Source: Oscillospiraceae bacterium
GTDB taxonomy: Bacteria > Bacillota > Clostridia > Oscillospirales > Oscillospiraceae
DNA length: 64,000 nucleotides
Direction: 5' to 3'
Assembly: GCA_017621795.1 (NCBI GenBank)
Contig: JAGASJ010000087.1
Coordinates: 1 to 64,000, forward strand
Shown here one piece after another: positions 24,290 to 35,200 of the stretch. The position numbers were made by a program, and so were the translations under genes. Under the pieces are notes generated by a model, which saw only the letters and a list, made by a program, of their open reading frames with translations, did no database searches and had not been told where the DNA came from. Each line of letters starts with the position of its first letter. Within the stretch, counting starts at the first letter, position 1.

Positions 24290-24726
24290 AACTGAAAAAA
24301 CCGGTCATTCTATTGACCACGACTGTTCTTCTGTGCGGACTTATGGGATGCGGAAGCAAAAAGGAAGCACAGACTACCGGGCCGGTTGCCTACCCGGATA
24401 CCCAGCCGCCCATCAGTCAGATGGAGGCAGAGGCGTTTACCTTTTCCTATCCCGACTTGGGTGCGGGCTTCTCGTTTAAGGAGCAGGAAGACGGCCTGCA
24501 GCTGCAGGTGCAGCTAAGCGGAAAGAATCATACGGCATTTACGGTGATTTATAACTGCAGCGCGGGAGATATCGTGCAATTTTACGAAAACGAAGCGGGA
24601 GAGCGTATCCCTGTGGCGTTTCAGATGGCAACGATACCGGATGGGCTGACGGAGCAGCAGCAAAAGCAGTTTTACGAAGCCCAGGACCTGGTCAATGAGG
24701 TCATTCGATCCCTGAAATTGCGCTAA
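24286..24726 (+). CDS. Small lipoprotein of the polysaccharide locus
   Basis: 146 residues. A type II signal peptide with lipobox LMGC (Cys about 22) is followed by a Ser/Thr/Pro linker and a small domain (about 55-145) with SYPDLGAGFSFKEQ and a C-terminal helical stretch (LTEQQQKQFYEAQDLVNEV). It overlaps the preceding gene as ATGA, so it belongs to the same translational unit. It should be anchored on the outer face, perhaps accompanying export or polymer handling. No family recognised. The 104-base gap after it contains a weak ACACAC/GTGTGT hairpin with TTTTA. Confidence 0.72.
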   Translation: MKLKKPVILLTTTVLLCGLMGCGSKKEAQTTGPVAYPDTQPPISQMEAEAFTFSYPDLGAGFSFKEQEDGLQLQVQLSGKNHTAFTVIYNCSAGDIVQFYENEAGERIPVAFQMATIPDGLTEQQQKQFYEAQDLVNEVIRSLKLR

Positions 24727-24830
24727 GAACTGTAATTATAACAATAGCAATTAAAAAAATCACACACAGATTCACATACAAAATGTGTGTTTTATATAAA
24801 TTTGTAATTTTGTAACCGGAGGTTATAACG

Positions 24831-27800
24831 ATGAAAAAACAAACCACAAAAAGACTGTTCGCCTTTCTGATGGTGTTGCTGCTGGTGGCCACGGCCTTGC
24901 CTGTGCAAGCTTTGGCGGCAGAGGAGCACATTCATCAGGAATCCACCGAGGCCAGCCTGGACGTGTCTGCTGTGCAGACCGAAGTGCCGGCAGCCGTGCC
25001 CACCCTGGAGGATATTTTGGGTGCATTTGCAGATGTTGCAGATGAATATGCACTGACCCCCGAAATGACTGAAAAGGAACTGCGGGCGGTGCGTGGCAGC
25101 TTCTCCTCTGAGGAAGCTGTTGCCGCCTGTGCAGCACAGATCGAAAACATTGCTCTGCAGGCAGAGCTGCTCACCGCAGAGGAACAGGAAGCGCTGATCG
25201 CGGACGAAACCGTGCAGCTGATCGACCGCTTCTATGCAGTGCTGGTTGCAAAGCCCGCCAAGCGCGCCACCGGCAGTGCGGTAAGCGGTAAAATCAGCAT
25301 CAGCAGCACCGGCGGCTCTATTTCCGTAGACGATACCGCAAAGACGGTAACCTTGTCTCAGTCCAGCGGCTTTAATGCTGCCACATATACTTACACCTTT
25401 ACAAACAATTCCGGCGAGAAGGGCACTTTGAGCTTCAGTTATTCATTCTCCGGCTCATCGTGTACGATAGACGGAACAACTGTTACAAGCGGCAACTATT
25501 CCAAGTCCCTGGAAGCCGGCGGCACATGTGTGATCACAGTGAAATCTAAAAATCTTTTTGGCAGTGCCACGATGAGCCTGACCAATGTGTCCTTTGCTAC
25601 CGCACAGGCATCCTCCGTCATTACAGTGCAGTACGACAGTGCTTACGGCAGCGTGACTGCAGATGGAAGTGCGATGGCTTCCGGCAGCTCTGTGACCATT
25701 ACCGACAGCGTTGCGCTGGTGGCAGCCCCGGCCACCGGAGCAACCTTCTTAGGCTGGGTGGATGCCAGCGGTATGATTTTCGGTACTGCCACCACCTATA
25801 CTGCCAACTCTACCGGCGATCAGACCGTTCAGGCAGTATTTGTGGGTGCCAATTCCCCCGCCTGGTTCAGCAATAACGGCTATATGAGCACCGATCTGAA
25901 CGCCATTGCACAAAACGGCGGCACCAAGGTGGTGCTGATGAACAGCGGCGTACTGGGAGCAGGAACCTATACCATTCCCCAAAACGTGAACCTGCTGATC
26001 CCCTATGATGCCGCCAATACACTGCATACAACGGCACCTGGGGATGATAAGTTAGGACTTCTTCAAGGTGAAGCGACATACGTAACACCTACCGTATACC
26101 GGAAGCTGACGATGGCAGACGGTGCTACCATTAACGTAAACGGTGGCCTCAGCCTTTCCGCTAAAATGCACGCAGGCGGCACCAAGAAGAACATCCCCTG
26201 CGGTGGCCCCACCGGCCCGGTCAGTGTGATCCACATGAATGACGGCGCGGTGATCAATGTAAACAGCGGCGCCGGGCTGTATGCCTGGGGCTTCATCACC
26301 GGCAAGGGCAACGTTTATGCCCACAGCGGCAGTAACGTATATGAGCTTTTCCAGATCATGGACTTCCGCGGCGGTACAGAATCCACATCCAGCGAGATGA
26401 AGACCTACGAAGTATTCCCCATGCATCAGTACTACATCCAAAACGTTGAGGCATACTTGACCATTGAGGCCGGTGCCACCGAGCACAGCTACACCGGCAT
26501 CGTAATGAGCAAAACGGGCGTAACCACTTCTGTAGCATTTATGGCCAAATCCAATGCCATGTTTAACCTGACTGCCGGCTCTGTTACCAAGTGGTACGAC
26601 GGCACCACCGACCGTCTGCACATCTCCATGAACGAGGGCAGCCAGATGAATGTGGAGCCGGTGACCCTGAAGATCGGTACATCCGATCTGGATGCAGCAG
26701 ATTATAATCTGCCCATCACCAACAACATCAGCCTGATCGCCAAGTCCGGCAGTAAGCTGACCATGAATCAGAAGATCGTCATGCTGCCCGGCGCAGAGGT
26801 GACCGTGGAAAGCGGCGCGCAGTGTATTCTGGCAAACGGCGTGAAGGTCTACGTAATGGACGCGGACCAGTGGGGTCCCTACGCCAGCTCCCACCGTCAG
26901 TACCTGGTGCCGGTAGCCTACGCCCCCGGCCGTACCTACACCCGTACCCAGGCGGATCTGAAGGATGCCATGATCAAGGTGGCAGGCACACTGGATGCCT
27001 CTGCCGGCTATGCCTACACCACCGAAGGCGGTGCCAACATCTGCGGTGTGGAAGGCGGCAAGGTGATCACCAATACCTCCTACGGCGACGGCAAAGTGTA
27101 TATGGCCATCTATTACTCTGCCGCGGAAAATCAGGCTGCAGGCAGAGGAAACGAAGCAGGCTCCTACTTCCCCGAAATGGTTGCAAATCCCGTTCGCCTG
27201 CTGAACGCCGACGGCACATACATCTCTCCTTCCGAGACCCACGGCACTGTGGTCTACACCAACGGTAAATGGGTATGCGCAAACGATAATCACAAGCTGA
27301 CCGAGGAAACCAAGGACGCCACCTGTACCGAAGGCGGCTATGTGCGCAGCACCTGTCCCTGCGGCTACGATGTTACCACCGAAACGGCGGCGCTGGGTCA
27401 CAGCTACAGCACGGTTGAAAACAAACCCACCTGCGACACAGACGGATCTATCGTATACACCTGTAGCGTCTGCGGCCACAGCTATGAAGAGATCCTCTCT
27501 GCCACCGGTCACAGCCACACCCTGACCGCCGAGCAGGCGGCCACCTGTACCGAGGACGGCTATAAGACCTATACCTGCTCCTGCGGCGACAGCTATACCG
27601 AAACCGTAAAGGCCCTGGGCCATAACGAGACCGCTGCAGTTACTGCCCCCACCTGTACCACACAGGGCTATACCACCTATACCTGCTCTGTCTGTGGCAA
27701 TGTGCGCACCGACCACTTCGTGGATGCCACCGGTCACAACTGCGGTGAGGGTGAGATCACCAAGGCACCCACCTGTACAGAAGCAGGCGTCAGAACCTTC

Positions 27801-28991
27801 TCCTGTGCAAACTGCGATTATAGCTACACCGAGGCGATCGAAGCCACCGGTCACAAATACGGCGAAGAAGCCACCTGTACAACACCCCAGGTCTGTATGG
27901 TCTGTAGTGCAGAGCTGGCAGCCGCATTGGGTCACACCGAAGTGATCGACAGCGCAGTTGCCGCCACCTGTACCGAAACCGGTCTGACGGAAGGCAAGCA
28001 CTGCTCCGTATGTAATACCGTTCTGGTTGCACAGACCGTCGTGCCCGCCCTGGGTCACAGCTATGGTGACTGGGAAGTGATCGTACAGCCCACCTACACC
28101 ACCGAAGGCACACAGCAGCGCGTCTGTGTAAACGGCAACCACGCCGAGACCATGCCCGTTCCTGTACTGCAGATGGTAAATGTGTGGAACCTGGAGCTGG
28201 GTGAAGGCATCCGTATGAACTTCGTGGCCAATGTGACCGCTGAGAAGGCGGCAAACGCCACTGTAGAAGTGATCGTAAACGGCACATCCGAGACCTACGC
28301 AATGAATGATCTGCCTTTGAACGATGAAGGCTTTGTGGTGGTAACGGCAGAGGTAGCCGCCGCCCAAATGACCGATACGGTCACCCTGAACTTCACCGTG
28401 AACGGCGAGCAGGTCACCAAGGAGTATACCGTCCGTCAGTATGCCGATTACGTGCTGGATGATGCCAATAACTTTGACAGCGTCACCAAGGCACTGGTGC
28501 AGGCAATGCTCCACTACGGTGCAGCGGCTCAGGACTACTTTGGTTACAACGAAGGTAACTTCGCCAACGCCAATGTGAAAGACACTGTAACCAACGCCAT
28601 TCAGGCCGCCGAAGCAGCACCCACTACCGGTGAGACTGCCGGCATCGTGCACTACGGTTCTACATTGGTTTACCGCGACAAGGTTGCTGTGCGTGTGTAC
28701 TTCAAGCTGAGCGGTGATGCCGCGATCGGTGATTACACCTTCACCGCCAATGGCGAAAATGCAGAAGTCAAAGAAGGAAGCAATGGTCTGTACTATGTAG
28801 AGGTTGCGGATATCGCACCGCAGAACCTGGACGATGCTGTGACCGTGGCTGTAAATGGCGGCCTGACCGTGACCTACAGCCCCCTGAACTACATCTACCG
28901 TATGTCCAATAAGACCGGCGACACCGCACTGAAGACCCTGCTGCAGCAGCTGTATGATTACCACGTTGCTGCCGCCGCCTACACTGCATAA
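24831..28991 (+). CDS. Very large secreted repeat protein (1386 aa)
   Basis: A signal peptide (MKKQTTKRLF, hydrophobic core, cleaved near ALAAEE) is followed by a helical N-terminal part (35-150), beta-rich segments, an InlB-like bacterial repeat (about 263-325, ATFLGWVD), and a long beta-helix-like middle (to about 810). At about 817-1083 lie some eight repeats of the form ATCTE-G-(Y)-C-CG-LGH: Cys pairs CxC or CxxC spaced about 35 residues apart with a recurrent Gly-His, plausibly metal-binding knuckles. The C-terminal 270 residues (VWNLELGEGIRMNF onward) are a domain common at the end of clostridial surface proteins. GGAGG lies before the ATG. It is probably an extracellular matrix or surface protein made with the polysaccharide. 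No anchor motif is visible. Confidence 0.85.
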   Translation: MKKQTTKRLFAFLMVLLLVATALPVQALAAEEHIHQESTEASLDVSAVQTEVPAAVPTLEDILGAFADVADEYALTPEMTEKELRAVRGSFSSEEAVAACAAQIENIALQAELLTAEEQEALIADETVQLIDRFYAVLVAKPAKRATGSAVSGKISISSTGGSISVDDTAKTVTLSQSSGFNAATYTYTFTNNSGEKGTLSFSYSFSGSSCTIDGTTVTSGNYSKSLEAGGTCVITVKSKNLFGSATMSLTNVSFATAQASSVITVQYDSAYGSVTADGSAMASGSSVTITDSVALVAAPATGATFLGWVDASGMIFGTATTYTANSTGDQTVQAVFVGANSPAWFSNNGYMSTDLNAIAQNGGTKVVLMNSGVLGAGTYTIPQNVNLLIPYDAANTLHTTAPGDDKLGLLQGEATYVTPTVYRKLTMADGATINVNGGLSLSAKMHAGGTKKNIPCGGPTGPVSVIHMNDGAVINVNSGAGLYAWGFITGKGNVYAHSGSNVYELFQIMDFRGGTESTSSEMKTYEVFPMHQYYIQNVEAYLTIEAGATEHSYTGIVMSKTGVTTSVAFMAKSNAMFNLTAGSVTKWYDGTTDRLHISMNEGSQMNVEPVTLKIGTSDLDAADYNLPITNNISLIAKSGSKLTMNQKIVMLPGAEVTVESGAQCILANGVKVYVMDADQWGPYASSHRQYLVPVAYAPGRTYTRTQADLKDAMIKVAGTLDASAGYAYTTEGGANICGVEGGKVITNTSYGDGKVYMAIYYSAAENQAAGRGNEAGSYFPEMVANPVRLLNADGTYISPSETHGTVVYTNGKWVCANDNHKLTEETKDATCTEGGYVRSTCPCGYDVTTETAALGHSYSTVENKPTCDTDGSIVYTCSVCGHSYEEILSATGHSHTLTAEQAATCTEDGYKTYTCSCGDSYTETVKALGHNETAAVTAPTCTTQGYTTYTCSVCGNVRTDHFVDATGHNCGEGEITKAPTCTEAGVRTFSCANCDYSYTEAIEATGHKYGEEATCTTPQVCMVCSAELAAALGHTEVIDSAVAATCTETGLTEGKHCSVCNTVLVAQTVVPALGHSYGDWEVIVQPTYTTEGTQQRVCVNGNHAETMPVPVLQMVNVWNLELGEGIRMNFVANVTAEKAANATVEVIVNGTSETYAMNDLPLNDEGFVVVTAEVAAAQMTDTVTLNFTVNGEQVTKEYTVRQYADYVLDDANNFDSVTKALVQAMLHYGAAAQDYFGYNEGNFANANVKDTVTNAIQAAEAAPTTGETAGIVHYGSTLVYRDKVAVRVYFKLSGDAAIGDYTFTANGENAEVKEGSNGLYYVEVADIAPQNLDDAVTVAVNGGLTVTYSPLNYIYRMSNKTGDTALKTLLQQLYDYHVAAAAYTA

Positions 28992-29006
28992 TCAAAACCC
29001 ACGCTC

Positions 29007-29204
29007 AGCCAATAAGCCTCCCCTTGCAGGAGGAGCAGCCAATAAGCCTCCCCTGTAGGGGAGGTGGGCGAGCGTAAGCGAGGCCGGAGGGGTTAGAGGA
29101 GTTTTCAGAATTTATCGAAACGTAAAAGAAAGAAGATCCCTCCGTAAACCCCTCAGTCATATTGCCTAAAACCGGCAATATGCCAGCTCCCCTAAAGGGG
29201 AGCC
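29007..29204. repeat. MITE-like palindromic intergenic element
   Basis: Fills most of the 278-base gap between the two giant genes. The left end AAGCCTCCCC-TGTA-GGGGAGG and right end CTCCCC-TAAA-GGGGAGC mirror each other, with internal CCGGAGGGGTTA and TAAACCCCTCAG arms. The left-end sequence CAGCCAATAAGCCTCCCC occurs twice (29007 and 29037), a partial tandem duplication. Such elements are widely scattered in clostridial genomes; there is no coding content. Confidence 0.65.
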
Positions 29205-29269
29205 GTAAGTAGTCCATTACAGGTGCGCTCTCACACCTGATCAAAAAATGAAGGGGGAACCAAATCATT

Positions 29270-32200
29270 ATGATGCGATATCTGAAGCGGAGCTTTGCTC
29301 TGCTGCTGGCGCTGATTTTAGTGGGCTCTGTCCTGCCTGTGCAGGCCTTTGCCACCGAAACCTGCGCCCACGATTACGAATCGGTGGTTACCGACCCGAC
29401 TTGTACCGAGAAGGGCTATACCACCCACACCTGTACCCTGTGCGGTGACAGCTACGTAGATACCTATGTAAACGAGCTGCGCCACAATCCCGAGCAGGAA
29501 GAAGGCCTGAAGGCTGGCTGTCTCACCGACGGCTTTACTTCCTACAGTGTTTGTACCCGCTGCGGCATTACCCTGATCGAGCCGGAGGTACTGCCCGCCA
29601 TCGGTCACAACATTGAATATGTGGATGCCCAGGCACCTACCGCTACAAAGCCCGGCTGGGAAGCTTATGAAAAGTGTACCCGCTGCAGCTACACCACCTA
29701 TGTGGAGATCCCTGCACTGGGTGCAGGCACCATCAGCGACTACTACACCTTCCTGATGAACCTGGCACTCTTGGAGGAGCTGGCATATACTTATGTTGCA
29801 GAGTCTGCACCGGATGCCGATCCTTTGGCACTGGTGATCAAGTACATCCGTACCGGCGTGGACCGCTATAACTCCGGCTCCTGGGGCATTATGGCAGGCT
29901 ACGAGGACGCCTCCTTCCGGGAATTTGTGTATATGATGGAAGATATGCTGAATATGGACCCCGACTTCGTTGCAGGCTTCGGTGCACCGGCTCAGCTTTC
30001 TGCCCTGAAGAACATTGAAAATATGTATCTGCCCAACGGCGACTATGTGGATCTTGGTCACATGTTCGGCACGATGGATATTACCTACACCAACAAAAAC
30101 AGCCAAAATCACGCAGACGTGGCAGGCTGGGCAGGCGACCTGGTGGACCTGCTGAGCTGTGCGGATTACCACGGCCTCACCGGCACACTGGATGAGCTGG
30201 TGAAGACCATCTCCGAAAACTACCTCTGCGGCAACTGTGATCACGCGGATTCCTTCGGCGCCACCGATATGCTGGGCGATATGGATGGTCTGTATGTGAT
30301 GGACCACCTGCTGTCCACAGAGTACTACAGCGGCGCAATGATGACCCTTCTGATGGAGTATTTCACAGAAGAGCTGACCATGGAAGACCGCGCGGAGTAC
30401 TTCCTGAAGAACCGTTTGGACGGCGCAAGCACCCGTAACGAGGTGCGTAACGCGGTCTACAATGCCTACAGCTACAACAAAATGATCAGCACCCTGGAAG
30501 ATACCCGTGAGTTTAACACCCAGGATATGGAAACTTTGCGCAAGGCAGTTTGCTACTCCTTTGCAGACTATATGTGCAAGCTGGCCGGCGACTATGTGGA
30601 GGCAGGCGAAAACCCCTACTACACCGTGTTCCAGTCTGAAAGCTCTGTTTTGGCACCCGGTGTCACACAGGAGATCAAGTACGCCCAGTCTGCAGACGGC
30701 AAGCAGATGGTATTCTTCATTGCCACCGCAGACATCACCCGTGACGATGTAAACCTGTACGCCAACTACCACAACAACCAGCCCGTGATCGGTGCCTGGA
30801 AGATGGCCCGCGTACTGGATCAGGCACAGGCCGCACAGAATCGCTGGGGCGATCCCGAAAGCCCCGATTATATCGAAAACTATCAGGTGGTGGTCAGCAC
30901 CAACGCCGGCGGTTACGATATGAGTGACGGCGAGCCCTCCGGCATCCTGATCATGCGGGGTGTGGAGTATCATCCCATCGACAAAAACGGCTTTGTGGGC
31001 ATTTTGGATGACGGCACTGCCGTGATCGGCACCCGTGACGAGTGGGATACCTACAAGGATCGTGTACAGGAAGCTGTTGCAGGCTTCGGCACCATGCTGG
31101 TCAAGGACGGCAAGGTGAACATCACCGCTACCTCCGATTACTATAAGAGCCGTGCAAGCCGTACCTCCATCGGTATTACCAAGACCGGTAAGATCGTGAT
31201 GATGGTACTGGATGGCCGTCAGGAGCCCTATTCCTGCGGCGGCAGTATGGTTGAGATCGCACAGATCATGATGGAAGCAGGCTGTGTGACCGCAGTGAAC
31301 TTAGACGGCGGCGGATCTTCCACCTTCGTGGCAAGACCGGAAGGCGAAACCGAGCTGAAGGTTATTAACAGACCTTCCGACGGTGACCCCCGTTCCGTCA
31401 GTACCTCTTTGTTCGTGGTTTCCACCGCCCCCAGCTCCACCAAGTTCGACCACGCAGTGGTGGATTCTGAAGTGGCACACCTGACCGTTGGCTCTTCCGT
31501 ACAGATGAACGCCGCCGGTGTCAGCGCTACTGGTAACGCAGTAGAGCTGCCCGAGGGTACGACCTGGGCAGTCAGTGACGAAAATGTAGCCACCATTACC
31601 CAGGATGGCATCCTGACTGCTCTGCGTAACGGCGCAGTGGAAGTGCAGGTCTATCTGGATGGCGGTCTGGTCGGCAGCAAGACCATGAATGTGGTCATTC
31701 CCGACCGTGTTTACTTCACCAAGACCAATATGAACGCAGTATACGGTCAGACGGTTGCACTGCCTGTCCGTGCGCTGTATGAAAATAAGACCGTTGCCAT
31801 CAATGGTGGCGATGTGTCCTTTACCCTGAGCGATCCCACTGCCGCTATGGTCGGTGAGGGCTTCGGCTTCACCGGAAAAGTGGGCAGCAAGATCAAGCAG
31901 GTGGAAGTGACCGTCAGCCTGACGAGCAATCCCGCAAGCAGCAGCACAATGACGGTTTACCTGTTCAATCAGGGCGAGGCCACCTTCGACTTCAATCAGG
32001 CCACCGGTGGTGACCGTCAGCTGGCTTGGGACCGGAACGTCTCCAATGCCACAACCATTGACGGCGTAACATATATGATCGAAAATGCAGACGAGAAGAT
32101 GGTCGCCTCCTACATTTTCGCCATTGATATGACCCAGATCCCCATCCCCGCAAGGCTGAAGGATCTGACTTATATGCTGCCCGGCAGCGACCTGGCAGAT

Positions 32201-35200
32201 GCGTCCGCCTGGACCTTCCTGCTGAGCCTTGCCCAGCGTATCAGTGACCTGACAACTGTTCGTCCCACGGTCAAGTTCAGCGACAATGTGGATGTGGATT
32301 ACTCTCAGATCAAGGTGGTCAACGACTACTTTACCTTGGAGAGTGTGGAGTTTGATGAGCAGACCAACACGCTGACCGCAAACCTGCGCTGGAAGCGTCA
32401 GAGCCAGCCCATCAACCAGGCAAATGCCAACCCCATGTGCATCCTCAGCGGCGTCAAGGTGACCCCCAAGGAAGACGCCCAGTGGGACAGCAAGGATCGG
32501 CTGAATGTGGTGCTGGACGGCGAAGTCTCCTACACCATTTATATGCGCGCCAGCTCCCTGTACTCCTTCTCTCAGAAGCCTGAGAATCAGGAGACCTTTG
32601 GCCTGACCGCTTACGACAACACCGCCAACTACCCCGACGATCGGGGCGGCAAGTTCTCCGATACCTACAAGGAATTTGACGACAGCTTCACCCTGTGCAG
32701 AGAAGTCAAGAACGGCTGGAACGTAGAAGACGGCGGCTTCAGCTACTTTGTAGACGGCGAAAAGGTGACAGGACCTGTGCTCATCAACGACAAGTATCAC
32801 CTGTTTGATGAGACCGGCTTTACCCCCACCAAGGAGCCCTATACCGGCCTGTTCCAAATGGATGGCGGTACTTACTACGCCCGTTTGGGTGAGCTGAGCA
32901 AGGGCTGGCATCAGATCGGCGAGCAGTGGTATCTGTTCGACTGGGTGACCGGTGAAGGCATCAACGGTGCTTACGAAAGCGAATTTGCCGGCGTGACCTA
33001 TGAGTTTGACAACGGCAAGCTGCTTCACGGCGTGTGGGTCAGAACGGAGCAGGGCCTGCAGTACTACTACGGACCCCACTACTACAAGCAGGGCTGGAAG
33101 GACATTGAAGGCGAGCGCTACTTCTTCAAGGAGTATTACGCAATGACCGGTGTTTCTCCGGTACGTCCTGCCCACAGCGTGTATGACACCTGGTATGAAT
33201 TTGACAATGACGGCAAGCTCATCGGTGAGGCAAAGGACGGCCTGTACTGGTACAACGGCAACCTGTATTACGTGGTCGATACCCTGTCTCAGCACACCGG
33301 CTTGTACCTCATTGACGGCAATTACTACTACTTCCTCAGCAATTACACCGCTGTGCACAGCCAGAGCCGCTGGGTCAGCAATACCGTAGTTCCCAATGGC
33401 ACTTACCGTTTCGATGCAGACGGCAAGATGCTGATGGATACCGCCATTGTGGAGGAAAACGGCGAGCTGTACTATTACTACCAGGGCCGCCGCGTGGCCA
33501 ATGCAGGCCTGGTGCAGATCGACGGTGACTTCTACTGCATCGGCGAAGGTGCGATCGCGGTAAGAAATCAGACCTTGTGGGTAGAGCGCAGCAACGGCCT
33601 GAAGCCAAAGGGCGTATACACCTTCGGCGCAGACGGAAAGCTGGAAGTGCTCAACGGCATCCACGACGGCATCTACTATGTGGATGGCGCAAAGACCAAC
33701 GCCGGTGTGGTATTGGAAGACGGCAATTACTACTATGCCCAGTGGGGCGGCCAGATCGCTACCAACTGCAGCCTGTGGCTGAGCAACACCAACGGCTACT
33801 TCCCCGTAGGCACCTACCGCATTGACGCAGAGGGCAAGATCCTGCTGGATACCGCCATTGTGGAAGAAAACGGCACGCTGTACTACTACGAGAATGGCTG
33901 CAGAGTCAACTTCCCCGGCCTGGTGCTGCTGGACGGTGCTTACTACTATGTGCAGGGCGCAGCGGTGGTTACCACCGATAAGACCTTGTGGGTAGAAAAG
34001 AACAACGGCCTGAAGCCCAAGGGCACTTATACCTTCGGCGTAGACGGCAAGATGGTGATCTATAACGGCATCGTAGGTGACTACTACTACGAAAACGGCA
34101 CCAAGGTGAATGCCGGCCTGGTAGAATTTGAGGGTAATTACTACTACACCGTCTCCGGCGGTAAGCTGGTAAAGAATACCACCTACTGGGTATCTGTCAC
34201 CCATGGCAAGCTGCCCACCGGCACCTACCGCTTCGATGCAGAGGGTAAGATGCTGCTGGATACCGCCATCGTGAACGAAAACGGCACACTGTACTACTAC
34301 GAAAACGGCCGCAGAGTCAACTTCCCCGGCCTGGTGCTGTTGGACGGCGCTTACTACTATGTGGAAAGCGGTGCCATCGTTGCTGCCGATAAGACCTTGT
34401 GGGTAGAAAAGAACAACAACCTGAAGCCTAAGGGCACTTATACCTTCGGCGCAGACGGCAAGATGGTGATCTATAACGGCATCGTAGGTGACTACTACTA
34501 CGAAAACGGCACCAAAGTGAATGCCGGCCTGGTAGAATTTGAGGGTAATTACTACTACACCGTCTCCGGCGGCAAGCTGGTAAAGGATACCACCTACTGG
34601 GTATCTGTCACCCATGGCAAGCTGCCCACCGGCACCTACCGCTTCGATGCAGAGGGTAAAATGCTGCTGGATACTGCCATTGTGGACGAAAACGGCACAC
34701 TGTACTACTACGAAAACGGCCGCAGAGTCAACTTCCCCGGTCTGATTCTCCTGGACGGCGCTTACTACTATGTGGAAAGCGGTGCCATCGTTGCCACCAA
34801 CAAGACTTTGTGGGTGGAGAAGAACAACGACCTGAAGCCCAAGGGCACTTATACCTTCGGCGCAGACGGCAAGATGGTGATCTATAACGGTATTGTTGGC
34901 GATTACTACTATGTCAACGGCGACAAGGTTGCCGCAGGCCTGGTAGAGTTTGAGGGCAATTACTACTACACCATCTCCGGCGGCAAGGTGATCAAGGATA
35001 CACCCTACTGGGTATCTGCCACAGGCGGCTACGTACCGCAGGGTACTTACCGCTTCGATGCAGAGGGTAAGATGCTGCTGGATACCGCCATTGTGGACGA
35101 AAACGGCACACTGTACTACTACGAAAACGGCCGCAGGATCAACTTCCCCGGTCTGATTCTCCTGGACGGCGCTTACTACTATGTGGAAAGCGGTGCCATC

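Noticed and set aside
26052..28964. 970-codon open frame on the minus strand
   Set aside because: Antisense to the 1386-residue secreted protein; no plausible start signal or domain.
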